A DNA stretch of 64,000 nucleotides from NCBI GenBank assembly GCA_958296105.1, contig OY282441.1:2687800-2751799 (forward strand). Direction: 5' to 3'. Positions 34,368 through 43,573 of this stretch are shown here, piece after piece. Each line of letters opens with the position of its first letter. Within the stretch, counting starts at the first letter, position 1. The translations under genes were made by a program, and so were the position numbers. The notes below the pieces were generated by a model. That model worked only from the letters and a program-made list of their open reading frames with translations, did no database searches and was not told the origin of the DNA. Source of the DNA: an uncultured Dehalococcoidia bacterium. GTDB lineage: Bacteria > Chloroflexota > Dehalococcoidia > Lucifugimonadales > UBA1123.

Positions 34368-35754
34368 TCGTCCGCGTCCACTTGTATACGCACTTTCTGA
34401 TTTCGCGTCTTCCAAATCGGCGCATCTGCTGACTGGAGTTACCCTTCCCTCTTGGAAGCGTCCATATGTTTTCGCACACGAACCCGGATCGCTCCGCGAA
34501 GTCCGCCAGTATCAGGTCGGTCGGCGTCTCCTCGCCATGATACCGAACGTTGTCGTTCACCATGATAACCACTCCGCCCGGACGGATTATCCGTCCCAGC
34601 TCCGCCACTACGACCGCCATTTCCAAGAAGTAGCCTTCTATCAGGCGCACTACGTGCCTGTTGCCCAGCTCGTTGACGCGCTGGCGCAGTATCCCCAAGA
34701 CCTCGTGAACCGCGCCCTGATCTTCGTACATCCGAAACGCTTTCGACAGCAGAGCGTCGTCTTCTCCGTAGACGTCTCGCAGCCAGTCCGTCTTTGGCTT
34801 GTTCTCCACCGTCGCCGACAGCATACTCTGGCGCAGTTTGGAGAAGTCGCCCTGACCGTATCCGAGCCACGCCAGCTCCAGCGCGTAGGTGCGAGTGTAG
34901 TCGTAGCGGTTCGCGTAGGGCGGAGACGTCAGCGCCATGTCGAAACTCGCTTCCGGCGTCTCGCGCAGCAGCTCCAAGCTGGAACCGATGATGAACTCCG
35001 GGCGTCCGCCTCCGTACTCTCGCTTCAGCTCGTCCACATCGTGGAGCATCTGGTACAGCCGCCCGCCCAGAGCCTCCGCGAACGGCGCGATTCTGCCCTT
35101 GTGAACCCTGCTCCGCAGATTTCTGCCGGAGCGGTAGTCCCACCTGAGATACTGTCCGTCTTTTCGGGTGAAGCTGACGTCTTCCAAGACCGTCATGCAC
35201 GCCAGATCGAGCAGCGCGCGCGTGGCGTGGTCGTCCACGGCGTCGATGAACATGCGCGCTTTGGCGATGGCGCTTTCGGTCTCGTCAGGAAAAGCCGCCT
35301 CCGTGATTCGGACGTGGGGAAATGCGTACTCGTGGGCGTCGGCGTCCGATTCCAAGTCTGCGAGCAGCTCGGACGCCGCGCCTTCGAGCGTATCTCGGCG
35401 CAAGCCGTTCGCCGCTTCCGCTATGCCCCTGCCGACCAGCGCGCCGACCGGCATTATCTCTATGCCAGTGGCTTCGATGCCCTTTCCTGCGGCGACGAGC
35501 GGGGCGGTTCCAATTCCGGAGAACGGGTCGAGAACCGCCGCAGGCCGAAACTCGGATACGAACTCGTCCACGAGCGACCGGGAAAACCCCTCTTTGTACT
35601 TCATCCAGCGCAGGCCGGGCGCGGCTCGGTTGCCCTGATAGGATACCGTCTTGCGCGAGAGCGCGGAATTGGGCGAGACGCGATCCCGGAATCTCTCTTC
35701 CAAGCCGCGACGCTCGCGGACGCTTCCGCCGTTCGGGGAGATGGTGGCTTCCAT
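34360..35754 (-). CDS. DNA (cytosine-N4 or adenine-N6) methyltransferase of a type II R-M system
   Basis: A 464-residue methyltransferase. The AdoMet motif VLDPFSGIGTAPLVAAGKG is at about 72-90 and the catalytic motif LTSPPYANRYDYTRTYALELAW at about 273; the Ser-Pro-Pro-Tyr form favours N4-cytosine methylation. GGVVIMVNDNVRY is near residue 405. It overlaps the nuclease gene by eight bases, a coupled R-M order. It is intact although the nuclease is not, so it may act as an orphan methylase. The start follows GGAGG. Confidence 0.9.
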   Translation of the reverse strand: MEATISPNGGSVRERRGLEERFRDRVSPNSALSRKTVSYQGNRAAPGLRWMKYKEGFSRSLVDEFVSEFRPAAVLDPFSGIGTAPLVAAGKGIEATGIEIMPVGALVGRGIAEAANGLRRDTLEGAASELLADLESDADAHEYAFPHVRITEAAFPDETESAIAKARMFIDAVDDHATRALLDLACMTVLEDVSFTRKDGQYLRWDYRSGRNLRSRVHKGRIAPFAEALGGRLYQMLHDVDELKREYGGGRPEFIIGSSLELLRETPEASFDMALTSPPYANRYDYTRTYALELAWLGYGQGDFSKLRQSMLSATVENKPKTDWLRDVYGEDDALLSKAFRMYEDQGAVHEVLGILRQRVNELGNRHVVRLIEGYFLEMAVVVAELGRIIRPGGVVIMVNDNVRYHGEETPTDLILADFAERSGFVCENIWTLPRGKGNSSQQMRRFGRREIRKCVYKWTRTNG

Positions 35755-35830
35755 AAATACTGCCTCCGGCGTGGAATGTCCGCTGGACAGTATGGCGCAT
35801 CCGTTCGCGCCGCGCCCTGTGGCTTTTGGT

Positions 35831-38086
35831 CTATTTGGCGTCCGCCTCCGCTATCGCCGCCGCGACCGACTGCGGGTTCATCGGCAGGCTGCGCAGACGC
35901 ACCCCCGCCGCGTCGTGGATGGCGTTGGCGATGGCGGCGAGCGGCGGCGCTATGTTCGCCTCGCCCACGCCGCGCACGCCGAACGGGTGTCCCGGATTGC
36001 CCACCTCCACTATCACCGCCTCGATCATCGGCAGATCCAGACTGGTTGGCATTCGGTAGTCCAAGAGAGACGTGTTCATCATCGAGCCGTCGTCTCCCAT
36101 GTAGTACTCCTCGTTCAGCGCCCAGCCGATTCCCTGAGCCGCCCCGCCCTGTATCTGCCCCTCCACGTATGACGGGTGGATGGCGAAGCCCGCGTCTTGG
36201 AATGCGGTGTAGCGCAGGATATCCACCTTGCCGGTGTCCGGATCGACCTCCACGTCGACTATGTTGGCGGCGTAGGAGCCGCCCGATCCGCCGGGGTTCA
36301 TGTTGGCGCGCCCAACCACTGGGCCTCCGGTCTCGGGAAGCAGCGCGGCTATCTCCTTGAAGCTCATGCTCAGCTCGGTGTCGGACTTGTGCCGAAGCGC
36401 GCCGTCCACGTACTCTATGTCGTCCGGGTCGGTGTCCCACACGAGCGAGGCGCGCACCGTCAGCTGCTGCATCACGTCCATCGCCGCCTCGTGCGCCGCC
36501 CAGCCCGACTTGAACGCCACGCCGCTTCCGCCGGTGACGGACGTGTAGCCTATGGTGTCGGTGTCGCCTATGGTGGGGTTCACGTCCTCGACCGGAATGC
36601 CCAGCACCTCGGCGAACTGCTGCGCGATGGCTGTGCGCGTGCCTCCGATATCGACCGAACCCTCGACTAGGCTGACGCTGCCGTTGTCCAGCACGTTGGC
36701 GACCACGCACGCCGGCCCCGTGTTGTTGCGGCAGAAGCCCATGCTCCATCCGCGCCCGCGCAGCCTGCCCTCGACCTGCTCCAGCGGCGCGGAGAAGTGG
36801 GGATGCTCGCGCGCGGCGCGCATCGTCTCCTCCGCGCCTATGCGCCCGTTCATCACGCCGTCCGCGCGCCTGTCGCCCTGCCTCGCCACGTTCAGCAGGC
36901 GCAGCTCCGCGGAGTCTATGCCCAGAGCCTGCGCTATCTCGTCCATGAGCGTCTCCGTGCAGTACATGACGATGGGCGCGCCGGGAGCGCGGTACGCCTG
37001 AGTGCGCGGCTTGTTCGACACCACGTCGTACCCGTTTATCTGGACGTTCTCGATCAGGTACGGCGAGAATACGGCGGAAGCCGCGCCAGCCAGCGGAGCG
37101 CCCGGAAACGCGCCCGCTTCGAGCGCCATCAAGCAGTGGGCGGCGGTGATCCGCCCCTCGTTCGTGACGCCGATCTTCAGCCTGACCAAGCTGCCGGACG
37201 TGGGCCCCGTGGCCTGAAGCACCTCCGCGCGATCCATGACCATCTTCACGGGCTGGCCGCTCTTCTTGGACAAGACCGCCGCCACCGGCTCCAGGTACGG
37301 GGGTATCTTGCCGCCGAATCCGCCGCCGATTTCGAGCGGGACGACCTTCACCTGAGAGACGGGGATGCCGAGTATGCGCGCCGTGTTGTCGCGCACCCCG
37401 AAGTGGCCCTGACTGGAACACCAGACCGTCAGCCTGCCGTCGGGCGACCACCAAGCGGTTGCGTTCTGCGGCTCGATGTAGCCCTGATGAACGGTCTTGG
37501 TCCGATACTCGCGCTCGAATACGCGGTCGGCTTCCTCGAATCCCGCTTCCGGATCGCCGAACCTGTAATGCTCCTGCGCGGCAACGTTCACGCCGCCCGG
37601 AAGGTCTGGGTTGTCCGTCCAAGTGTCGTGGATGGATACGGCGTCTTCTGCCATCGCGTCCTCGATGTTGGTGTAGGCGGGCAGCGGCTCGTACTCGACC
37701 TCGATGAGGGACAGTATCTCCTCGGCTGCGTGCGCGCTGGACGCGGCGACCGCCGCCACCGCGTGGCCTCCGTACATGGCTTTGTCACGAGCGAGAACGT
37801 TGTCGCGGGGCATCTGCCCCAGAACGGCGACGGGGCCGACCGGGTCGGACGGCGCGAGGTCGGCGCACGTGGCGGCTGCGCGGCAGTCAGGATGCGCTTC
37901 TGCCCTGGACGTGTCGACACTCTTGATTCGGGCGTGGGCGTGCGGCGAGCGCAAGACCTTGCCGTAGAGCATTCCAGGCAGGTTCAGGTCTGCGCCATAT
38001 ACGGCGCGCCCAGTGACCTTGTCCGCGCCGTCGTGACGGATGGGGCGCGTGCCTACTACTTTGTATTCGCGGGTTGCGGTGATCAT
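35831..38086 (-). CDS. Molybdopterin-dependent hydroxylase large subunit (xanthine dehydrogenase/CO dehydrogenase L type)
   Basis: A 751-residue catalytic subunit. The N-terminal domain (RHDGADKVTGRAVYGADLNLPGMLYGKVLRSPHAHA) and Moco domain (VPLEIGGGFGGK, AYRAPGAP, GRGWSMGFC, GGSGVAFKSGW) are typical. The C-terminal Glu block is GVRGVGEANIAPPLAAIANAI, with the base-catalyst Glu in VGEAN. Neither the FAD nor the 2Fe-2S subunit gene adjoins, so partners must be elsewhere. Maturation factors XdhC and MocA are 15 kb away. The substrate is unknown; the AYRAPGAP loop is not the CO dehydrogenase CSFR loop. Confidence 0.92.
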   Translation of the reverse strand: MITATREYKVVGTRPIRHDGADKVTGRAVYGADLNLPGMLYGKVLRSPHAHARIKSVDTSRAEAHPDCRAAATCADLAPSDPVGPVAVLGQMPRDNVLARDKAMYGGHAVAAVAASSAHAAEEILSLIEVEYEPLPAYTNIEDAMAEDAVSIHDTWTDNPDLPGGVNVAAQEHYRFGDPEAGFEEADRVFEREYRTKTVHQGYIEPQNATAWWSPDGRLTVWCSSQGHFGVRDNTARILGIPVSQVKVVPLEIGGGFGGKIPPYLEPVAAVLSKKSGQPVKMVMDRAEVLQATGPTSGSLVRLKIGVTNEGRITAAHCLMALEAGAFPGAPLAGAASAVFSPYLIENVQINGYDVVSNKPRTQAYRAPGAPIVMYCTETLMDEIAQALGIDSAELRLLNVARQGDRRADGVMNGRIGAEETMRAAREHPHFSAPLEQVEGRLRGRGWSMGFCRNNTGPACVVANVLDNGSVSLVEGSVDIGGTRTAIAQQFAEVLGIPVEDVNPTIGDTDTIGYTSVTGGSGVAFKSGWAAHEAAMDVMQQLTVRASLVWDTDPDDIEYVDGALRHKSDTELSMSFKEIAALLPETGGPVVGRANMNPGGSGGSYAANIVDVEVDPDTGKVDILRYTAFQDAGFAIHPSYVEGQIQGGAAQGIGWALNEEYYMGDDGSMMNTSLLDYRMPTSLDLPMIEAVIVEVGNPGHPFGVRGVGEANIAPPLAAIANAIHDAAGVRLRSLPMNPQSVAAAIAEADAK

Positions 38087-38269
38087 GTACAGTACCTCGT
38101 CGTGACGTGTCTTGTTGCGGTTGATATGTTACCACACCGCGCGCCGCCTTCGACGCGAGAGGGAGCTTCATCCGTCCCACTCTCCCGCTTGCCCAAGCAG
38201 GCGAGTGGAAGCGAGAGATGCAGTCCAAAGAGCCGTCCGATACTGTATGATGGAGGCGGGAGTAAGAGA
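38087..38269. other. Intergenic region between divergent XDH and Uma2 genes
   Basis: Contains an imperfect hairpin near 38180-38215 (CCACTC arms with GAGTGG) and GATACTGTATGATGG just before the Uma2 leader, which may hold its promoter. No coding frame is supported. Confidence 0.35.
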
Positions 38270-39166
38270 ATGATACTGAAGACTGGTATACTGCCCTACA
38301 ACCTACAGTTGGAGGATGGCGAACGGCTCGGAGCCCTCGACGATCCTCCACCCATCCCGGACGGTATGCTTCAGAACCCGTACATCCACTATGCCTACGA
38401 CGCCTTCTTGGCGTATTCCCAGAGACACGAAGGCGTGTTCATGGACACCAACACCTTCGTGTACTACGACCGCAGAGACCGAAACCGCAGGCTGGCTCCG
38501 GATATCTACTTGGCGCTCGGAGTGGACGTCGAGGCCATTCGCAGACGCAACGGCTACCTGATCTGGGAGGTGGGCAAGCCGCCCGACTTCGTTTTGGAGG
38601 TCGCGTCAGAGAGTACGGCAAGGCGCGATCTGGACGCGAAGCGCTCGCTGTACTTGGATATGGTGGGCGCTGTGGAGAACTGGCGCTTCGACTCGACGGG
38701 CGGCGAGTATTACGGCGAACCTCTGGTGGGCGAGCTGCTGGCGGAGCCCACGGGCGCTTACGGATCCAGGGAGTATCGCCGCCTGCCGTCATACGAGAGC
38801 GCCGGTGGATTGTGGGTTCACAGCCCGACCCTGAACATAGACATAGGCTGGGTGGATGGAGAGCTGCGGATCTACGATCCCCAAACGGGCGAGACGTTCA
38901 GAGAATACCTCGAATACCTCGACTTGGAAAAAGACTACCTCGAATCGGAACGGGGCAGAGTACAGGCGGAACAGGACAGAATCCAAGCGGAACGGAACAG
39001 GATACAGGCAGAACGGGGCAGGCGGGAATCCGAGATGCGCAGATCCGAAGCGGAGACGCGCGGGCTGCAAGAGCGGCAGGCTAGGCTGGCAGCCGAAGCC
39101 AACTTGCAGGAAGCTCGATCCGAGGTGCGCAGACTGCGCGAGCGTCTGCGTCAGCTCGGAGGATAA
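38270..39166 (+). CDS. Uma2-family putative endonuclease, distant fourth paralogue
   Basis: 298 residues. The core GYLIWEVGKPPDFVLEVASESTARRDLDAKR and RLAPDIYLALGVDVEA aligns with the three tandem copies, but the N-terminal part differs (MILKTGILPYNLQLEDGE). The C-terminal coiled coil is long and has a clear heptad: RVQAEQD, RIQAERN, RIQAERG. The start follows GGAGG. It lies 14 kb from the tandem copies and is too diverged to be part of the recent duplication. Confidence 0.85.
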   Translation: MILKTGILPYNLQLEDGERLGALDDPPPIPDGMLQNPYIHYAYDAFLAYSQRHEGVFMDTNTFVYYDRRDRNRRLAPDIYLALGVDVEAIRRRNGYLIWEVGKPPDFVLEVASESTARRDLDAKRSLYLDMVGAVENWRFDSTGGEYYGEPLVGELLAEPTGAYGSREYRRLPSYESAGGLWVHSPTLNIDIGWVDGELRIYDPQTGETFREYLEYLDLEKDYLESERGRVQAEQDRIQAERNRIQAERGRRESEMRRSEAETRGLQERQARLAAEANLQEARSEVRRLRERLRQLGG

Positions 39167-39305
39167 ACCTTGCGCAGCCCTCGCAGAGAGCTGTCTGGGG
39201 CGGGGCGGGAGTGAATCGCAGGCGCGGCTAAGACGATATGCCCCCGATAGCGAGGTAAGGAACAGGGCTCGAGACCGCGCGCTTACGTCTCCCCTGCCGA
39301 TGTAT

Positions 39306-39971
39306 CTAGCCGTACCTCTCCAGCGCGGTGGCGGGAGCCAGCGTCGAGATTCCGTAGAAGAGCGCCGACAAGAGAATCGCCAAAGCATAGCCGCCATACT
39401 CCGATAGCCACTTGCGCTGAGAGCGGATCACCTCGTTTATCATCCATCCTCCCACGCCGAACAGCGCGCCCGCCAGAAGCCCGGTGTAAAGCCCCAAGAT
39501 GCCGTGCGTCAGCGCGAAGGACGGCGCCCTGAACAGCGCTCCGACCATCTGTAGGGGAACATCCCCTATCGTTATCACGTCTTTGTACAGGTTGAGAAAG
39601 ACCGTACTCATCGGGAGCGACGCGCCCGCAAGCACCGGCGAGAGGATGCCGAACGCGAATCCGACGGCGACGATCCACTTCAGCAGGCGGCGCAGATGGG
39701 TCTCTTCCGCCGAGCCAGCCAGCCAGTACGCCAACAGCCCGCCCAGCAGCGCGCAGACCACGAAAGCCCCGCCGGACAGGAAAGCCGTCGGCGCCGGCGG
39801 CATATGCTCCGGAATCTGCGGGTATTTGGTTCGGGAGATGAAGTTGACCAGAAGCGATCCCGCGCCCATCGCTCCCCCGTACAGCGCAAGGCAGATGACG
39901 AGGCGCGCGCGCGCCGGCTCCGGCACGGTGTTCGGTATCAGCCGTCGCTGAAATGTCGGTCTGCTCGTCAT
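39306..39971 (-). CDS. Multi-pass membrane protein of unknown function
   Basis: 221 residues with about five membrane segments (LVICLALYGGAMGAGSLLVNF, AFLSGGAFVVCALLGGLLAYWLAG, WIVAVGFAFGILSPVLAGASL, HGILGLYTGLLAGALFGVGGW, YGGYALAILLSALFYGISTL). No family was recognised. The start at 39971 (MTSRPTFQ) has a weak ribosome site; a longer start at 40019 is possible. Confidence 0.6.
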   Translation of the reverse strand: MTSRPTFQRRLIPNTVPEPARARLVICLALYGGAMGAGSLLVNFISRTKYPQIPEHMPPAPTAFLSGGAFVVCALLGGLLAYWLAGSAEETHLRRLLKWIVAVGFAFGILSPVLAGASLPMSTVFLNLYKDVITIGDVPLQMVGALFRAPSFALTHGILGLYTGLLAGALFGVGGWMINEVIRSQRKWLSEYGGYALAILLSALFYGISTLAPATALERYG

Positions 39972-40195
39972 GGTACATAGACCAGCGTACACCACGCCGC
40001 GCCTGTGAAGCCAGTCCAATCCCGCCGCGCCGCCGCGTTCGCCAAAACGACATCGACACCCCAGCGCAACCGCAAAAGCGACGGATGCGCTCAGCCCAGC
40101 CGAGCTTCGTCACCGAATCGGGCGGCGTTTCATTCAGCCCCTCGCCGTCACGCCGACGCCCTGAAGCCAGCCTAACCCTGTTGGGACGGCGCAGA

Positions 40196-41212
40196 CTAGA
40201 CCACCCCCGCCAGCGCTAGCTCGTCCGCTCGGTGGCAGGCGGCGAAGTGGTTCGGGGCGATCTCGCGCAGCTGGGGCGTCTCGCTGCGGCATATATCGGT
40301 GGCGTACTCGCATCTGGGGTTGAAGTAGCAGCCGGCCGGCGGGTTGGCGGGGTTCGCCACCTCGCCCTGAAGAACCACGCGCTCCCTGACGGTTCGAGGG
40401 TCGGGATCAGGCACTGAGGAGAGAAGCGCGGCGGTGTATGGGTGGCGGGGAGTGGCGAACAGCGCGTCCGTGGGCGCCATCTCCACCAGCTTGCCCACGT
40501 ACATAACCGCTATGCGGTCGCTGATGTGCTTGACCACGCTCAGGTCGTGCGCCACGAACAGGTAGGTCAGCCCCAGCTCGCTCTGCAAGTCCATCATCAG
40601 GTTCAGCACCTGCGCCTGCACGGATACATCGAGCGCAGACACCGGCTCGTCCGCCACTATCAGGCGCGGGTTGAGCGCAAGCGCGCGCGCTATGCCTATG
40701 CGCTGGCGCTGACCGCCGCTGAATGCGTGAGGAAAGCGGCGCATGAACTCCGGCCTGAGTCCCACCACTCTCAGCAGCTCCGCCACGCGGTCCTCGCGCT
40801 CGGATCTCGGGTAGCCGCTGATCACCAGAGGCTCGCCCACTATGTCCATCAGCGTCATGCGCGGATTCAGCGATGAGAACGGATCCTGAAAGATCATCTG
40901 CATCTCGTGGCGCAGACTTCTCATCTGCGCGCGCGGCGCGGTGGCGACATCGACCGTAGAGCCGTCTTCGGAGCGAAACAGTATCTCTCCGCTGGTGGGA
41001 TCGACCGCGCGCAGGATGCACCGCGCCGTAGTCGTCTTGCCGCACCCGCTCTCTCCCACGAGGCCGAGCGTCTCGCTCTCGCCGATGTAGAAGCTCACGT
41101 CGTCCACGGCGCGGATGCGTCCGATCTCGCGCCTCAACAGCCCGTGCTGGATTGGAAAATGTTTGCGGAGGTTGTTGACCTCCAGCAGCCTCTGGCCGTC
41201 GTTCATGTTCAT
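40196..41212 (-). CDS. Peptide ABC transporter ATP-binding protein, DppF/OppF type
   Basis: A 338-residue ATPase. Walker A is [18 protein letters not shown], the signature [32 protein letters not shown], and the C-terminal oligopeptide-transporter extension has [14 protein letters not shown] with Cys residues typical of Opp/Dpp ATPases. It is the last gene of the importer operon, 173 bases after dppD. Confidence 0.95.
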   Translation of the reverse strand: MNMNDGQRLLEVNNLRKHFPIQHGLLRREIGRIRAVDDVSFYIGESETLGLVGESGCGKTTTARCILRAVDPTSGEILFRSEDGSTVDVATAPRAQMRSLRHEMQMIFQDPFSSLNPRMTLMDIVGEPLVISGYPRSEREDRVAELLRVVGLRPEFMRRFPHAFSGGQRQRIGIARALALNPRLIVADEPVSALDVSVQAQVLNLMMDLQSELGLTYLFVAHDLSVVKHISDRIAVMYVGKLVEMAPTDALFATPRHPYTAALLSSVPDPDPRTVRERVVLQGEVANPANPPAGCYFNPRCEYATDICRSETPQLREIAPNHFAACHRADELALAGVV

Positions 41213-41357
41213 GCGCTCGATCGCTCTTGACGCTGCGGTTTCCAGATAGTTTTGCCGTCCGCTGTCCCCTGCCCTCTGGATTCCCCCGTGAGGCGGGCGG
41301 GAACGACGGCTCGGCGTTCGTGATTTTCAGAGTTCGTCGGAGTCTAACAGTCGAATC

Positions 41358-41398
41358 TTACGCTCCGTGCCTTACGCTCCGTGCCTTACGCTCCGTGA
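41358..41398. repeat. 14-base tandem repeat at the end of the DppD-type gene
   Basis: TTACGCTCCGTGCC occurs at 41358 and 41372, with a third, partial copy at 41386. On the coding strand each unit has a TAA; the gene's stop is in the third unit, so the repeat grew just past the stop codon. Confidence 0.8.
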
Positions 41399-42429
41399 TG
41401 AAGAAAGCAGCTCACTTCGTGCCTTGTGCCGATGGGTTGCAGGCGCGGCTCGCTCGTGTCGCACGTCCCCAACATGAAAGCCGGGCAGCGCGGGTTGAAC
41501 GGGCAGCCCCTCGGCCTTGCGTATGGATGCGGCACCGAACCCGTTATCGAAGCCAGCCTGTCCTGCCCGGTGGACTGGATGCGCGGTATGGACTGGAGCA
41601 GAGCCTGAGTGTACGGGTGCTGCGGATTGTGGAAGATGTCGTCCACTGGCGCGCTCTCCACCACCTGCCCGAGGTACATTACCACCACGTAGTCTGCCAT
41701 CTCCGCGATCACGCCCAGGTCGTGCGTGATCAGCATGATAGCCATTTCGTTGTCTTCCTGAAGGCCGCTCATCAGGTCGAGTATCTGCGCCTGTGTGGTC
41801 ACGTCCAGCGCGGTCGTCGGCTCGTCGGCTATCAGGATGCGCGGGCTGCACGAGAGAGCCATTGCGATCATGGCGCGCTGGCGCAGTCCGCCGCTCAGCT
41901 GGAACGAGTACTCGTCCATGCGGCGGTCGGGCAGGGGTATGCCCACGCGCCTGAGCAGGTCCGCGCCCATCGCGCGCGCCTCGTCCTTGCCCATGTCCTG
42001 ATGCAGCATGATGGCTTCCATGAGCTGGTTGCCGATGGTGTGGACGGGGCTGAACGAGGTCATAGGCTCCTGGAACACGTATGCGATCTCTCCGCCGCGT
42101 ATGCTGCGCATCTCCGAGCTGTCCGGGTCGAAGCTAGTGAGATCGAGTACCTCTTCAGAACCGCTGTTCCGCCCCCTGCGGCGGAACAGTATCTCCCCGT
42201 CCACTATCAGGCCCGGCTTGTCCAGTATGCCCAGTATAGAGCGCGCCGTGACGCTCTTTCCGCAGCCGCTCTCGCCCACGATGCCGAGCGTCTGCCCCTC
42301 GAACACGTCGAAGCTCGCGCCGTCCACGGCGATGACCGTCCCCTCGTCCAGCGGGAAATGCGTGCTGAGATTCCGCACCGAAAGCAGCGGCGCGCCTGCT
42401 GCGCTGTCTGTCTGCGTGTAGTTAGCCAT
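41386..42429 (-). CDS. Peptide ABC transporter ATP-binding protein, DppD/OppD type
   Basis: A 347-residue ATPase with Walker [19 protein letters not shown], signature LSGGLRQRAMIAMALSCSPRILIADEPTTALD and the C-terminal GCPFNPRCPAFMLGTC segment. It overlaps the permease gene upstream by eight bases. It pairs with the DppF-type subunit as the nucleotide-binding heterodimer. Its end is HHGA plus TAA formed in a 14-base repeat. Confidence 0.95.
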   Translation of the reverse strand: MANYTQTDSAAGAPLLSVRNLSTHFPLDEGTVIAVDGASFDVFEGQTLGIVGESGCGKSVTARSILGILDKPGLIVDGEILFRRRGRNSGSEEVLDLTSFDPDSSEMRSIRGGEIAYVFQEPMTSFSPVHTIGNQLMEAIMLHQDMGKDEARAMGADLLRRVGIPLPDRRMDEYSFQLSGGLRQRAMIAMALSCSPRILIADEPTTALDVTTQAQILDLMSGLQEDNEMAIMLITHDLGVIAEMADYVVVMYLGQVVESAPVDDIFHNPQHPYTQALLQSIPRIQSTGQDRLASITGSVPHPYARPRGCPFNPRCPAFMLGTCDTSEPRLQPIGTRHEVSCFLHHGA

Positions 42430-43573
42430 ACGGGTCCGCCGCGTCTCTGAGACCGTCTCCGAGGAAGTTGAAGGCGAGAACTGCGATGATTACGGGGATA
42501 GCCGGCACCAGCAGCCAAGGGGTGATGGCAACGGCCTGAACGTTCTGAGCCTGCTGAAGCAAGACGCCCCAGCTTATGGCGGGTGGGCGCAAGCCCAGCC
42601 CGAGAAAGCTGAGAGACGTTTCGCTGATGATTATGGCGGGCAGCGACAGAGTGGTTGCGGCGATTATGTGGCTCGTGAAGGACGGCACCATGTGCCTGAA
42701 GATTATGCGCGCGCGGCTGGCGCCGGCGATCTCCGCGGCAGTCACGAAATCTTCTTCGCGCAGAGAGAGGAAGCGTCCGCGAACCTCCCGGGCGAGGGTC
42801 GTCCAGCCGATCAGAGATATGATGATCGTGATGGCGAAGTAGACCTTGATGATCGACCAGTCGCGCGGGACTGCGGCGGCTATGCCCATCCACAGCGGAA
42901 TGGTCGGTATGGAGCGCAGTATCTCTACGACGCGCTGTATGATGGTGTCTATCCAGCCGCCGTAGTAGCCGGACATTCCGCCGAGCAGGACGCCGAGAAA
43001 CAGGCTGATGGCAACGCTCACCAGTCCGATGGTCATGGATATGCGCGTGGCGATCATAAGGCGAGACCACATGTCGCGCCCCTGAACGTCAGTGCCGAGT
43101 ATGAAGATATGCTCTTCCGGATTCATCGGAGCGTTCACGCCCAGCAGGTGGCGGTCTGTCGGAATTATGCCCAAGAAGTTGTACTCGTAGCCCCGCGCGA
43201 ACAGCCGAATGGGCGTCTTCGTATCCTCATCGACCACGTAGACGCGCTTGAAAGTCTTGAGGTCGCGCTCGCCGGAGACGGGGTTGACGTGGAGGCTCGG
43301 CTTCCATCCATCGAAGAAGTGGATGCGCTGAGGCGGCATCTCGCCCCGCGTGGCTTCGCTCAGGAACGGGTCGGACGTGGCGAGAAAGTCAGCCCCTATG
43401 ACCATTACGTACATGACTATCAGCACGATGCCGGCGCCCATGGCGAGACGGTGCTTTCGCAGCCGCCACCACATCAGCTGCCACTGCGAAGCTATGTAGA
43501 CGTTCTCGGAGGAACGGTCTTCCACGGCTCCGGCGGGCGCGGGCGCATCGCGTCCGATCGTCTCTTCAGCCAT
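42422..43573 (-). CDS. Peptide ABC transporter permease, DppC/OppC type
   Basis: A 383-residue inner-membrane permease. It has the OppC-type N-terminal helix (RKHRLAMGAGIVLIVMYVMVIGADF), a longer periplasmic insert than usual (about 70-140, including FDGWKPSLHVNPVSGERDLKTF), then FILGTDVQGRDMWSRLMIATRIS and the EAA loop EIAGASRARIIFRHMVPSFTSHI. The gene overlaps its neighbours by one and eight bases. Confidence 0.95.
   Translation of the reverse strand: MAEETIGRDAPAPAGAVEDRSSENVYIASQWQLMWWRLRKHRLAMGAGIVLIVMYVMVIGADFLATSDPFLSEATRGEMPPQRIHFFDGWKPSLHVNPVSGERDLKTFKRVYVVDEDTKTPIRLFARGYEYNFLGIIPTDRHLLGVNAPMNPEEHIFILGTDVQGRDMWSRLMIATRISMTIGLVSVAISLFLGVLLGGMSGYYGGWIDTIIQRVVEILRSIPTIPLWMGIAAAVPRDWSIIKVYFAITIIISLIGWTTLAREVRGRFLSLREEDFVTAAEIAGASRARIIFRHMVPSFTSHIIAATTLSLPAIIISETSLSFLGLGLRPPAISWGVLLQQAQNVQAVAITPWLLVPAIPVIIAVLAFNFLGDGLRDAADPYG

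Noticed and set aside
35601-37622. 673-codon open frame in another phase of the molybdenum hydroxylase gene
   Set aside because: The composition is Arg/Gly-rich shadow sequence; the true frame has all family motifs.
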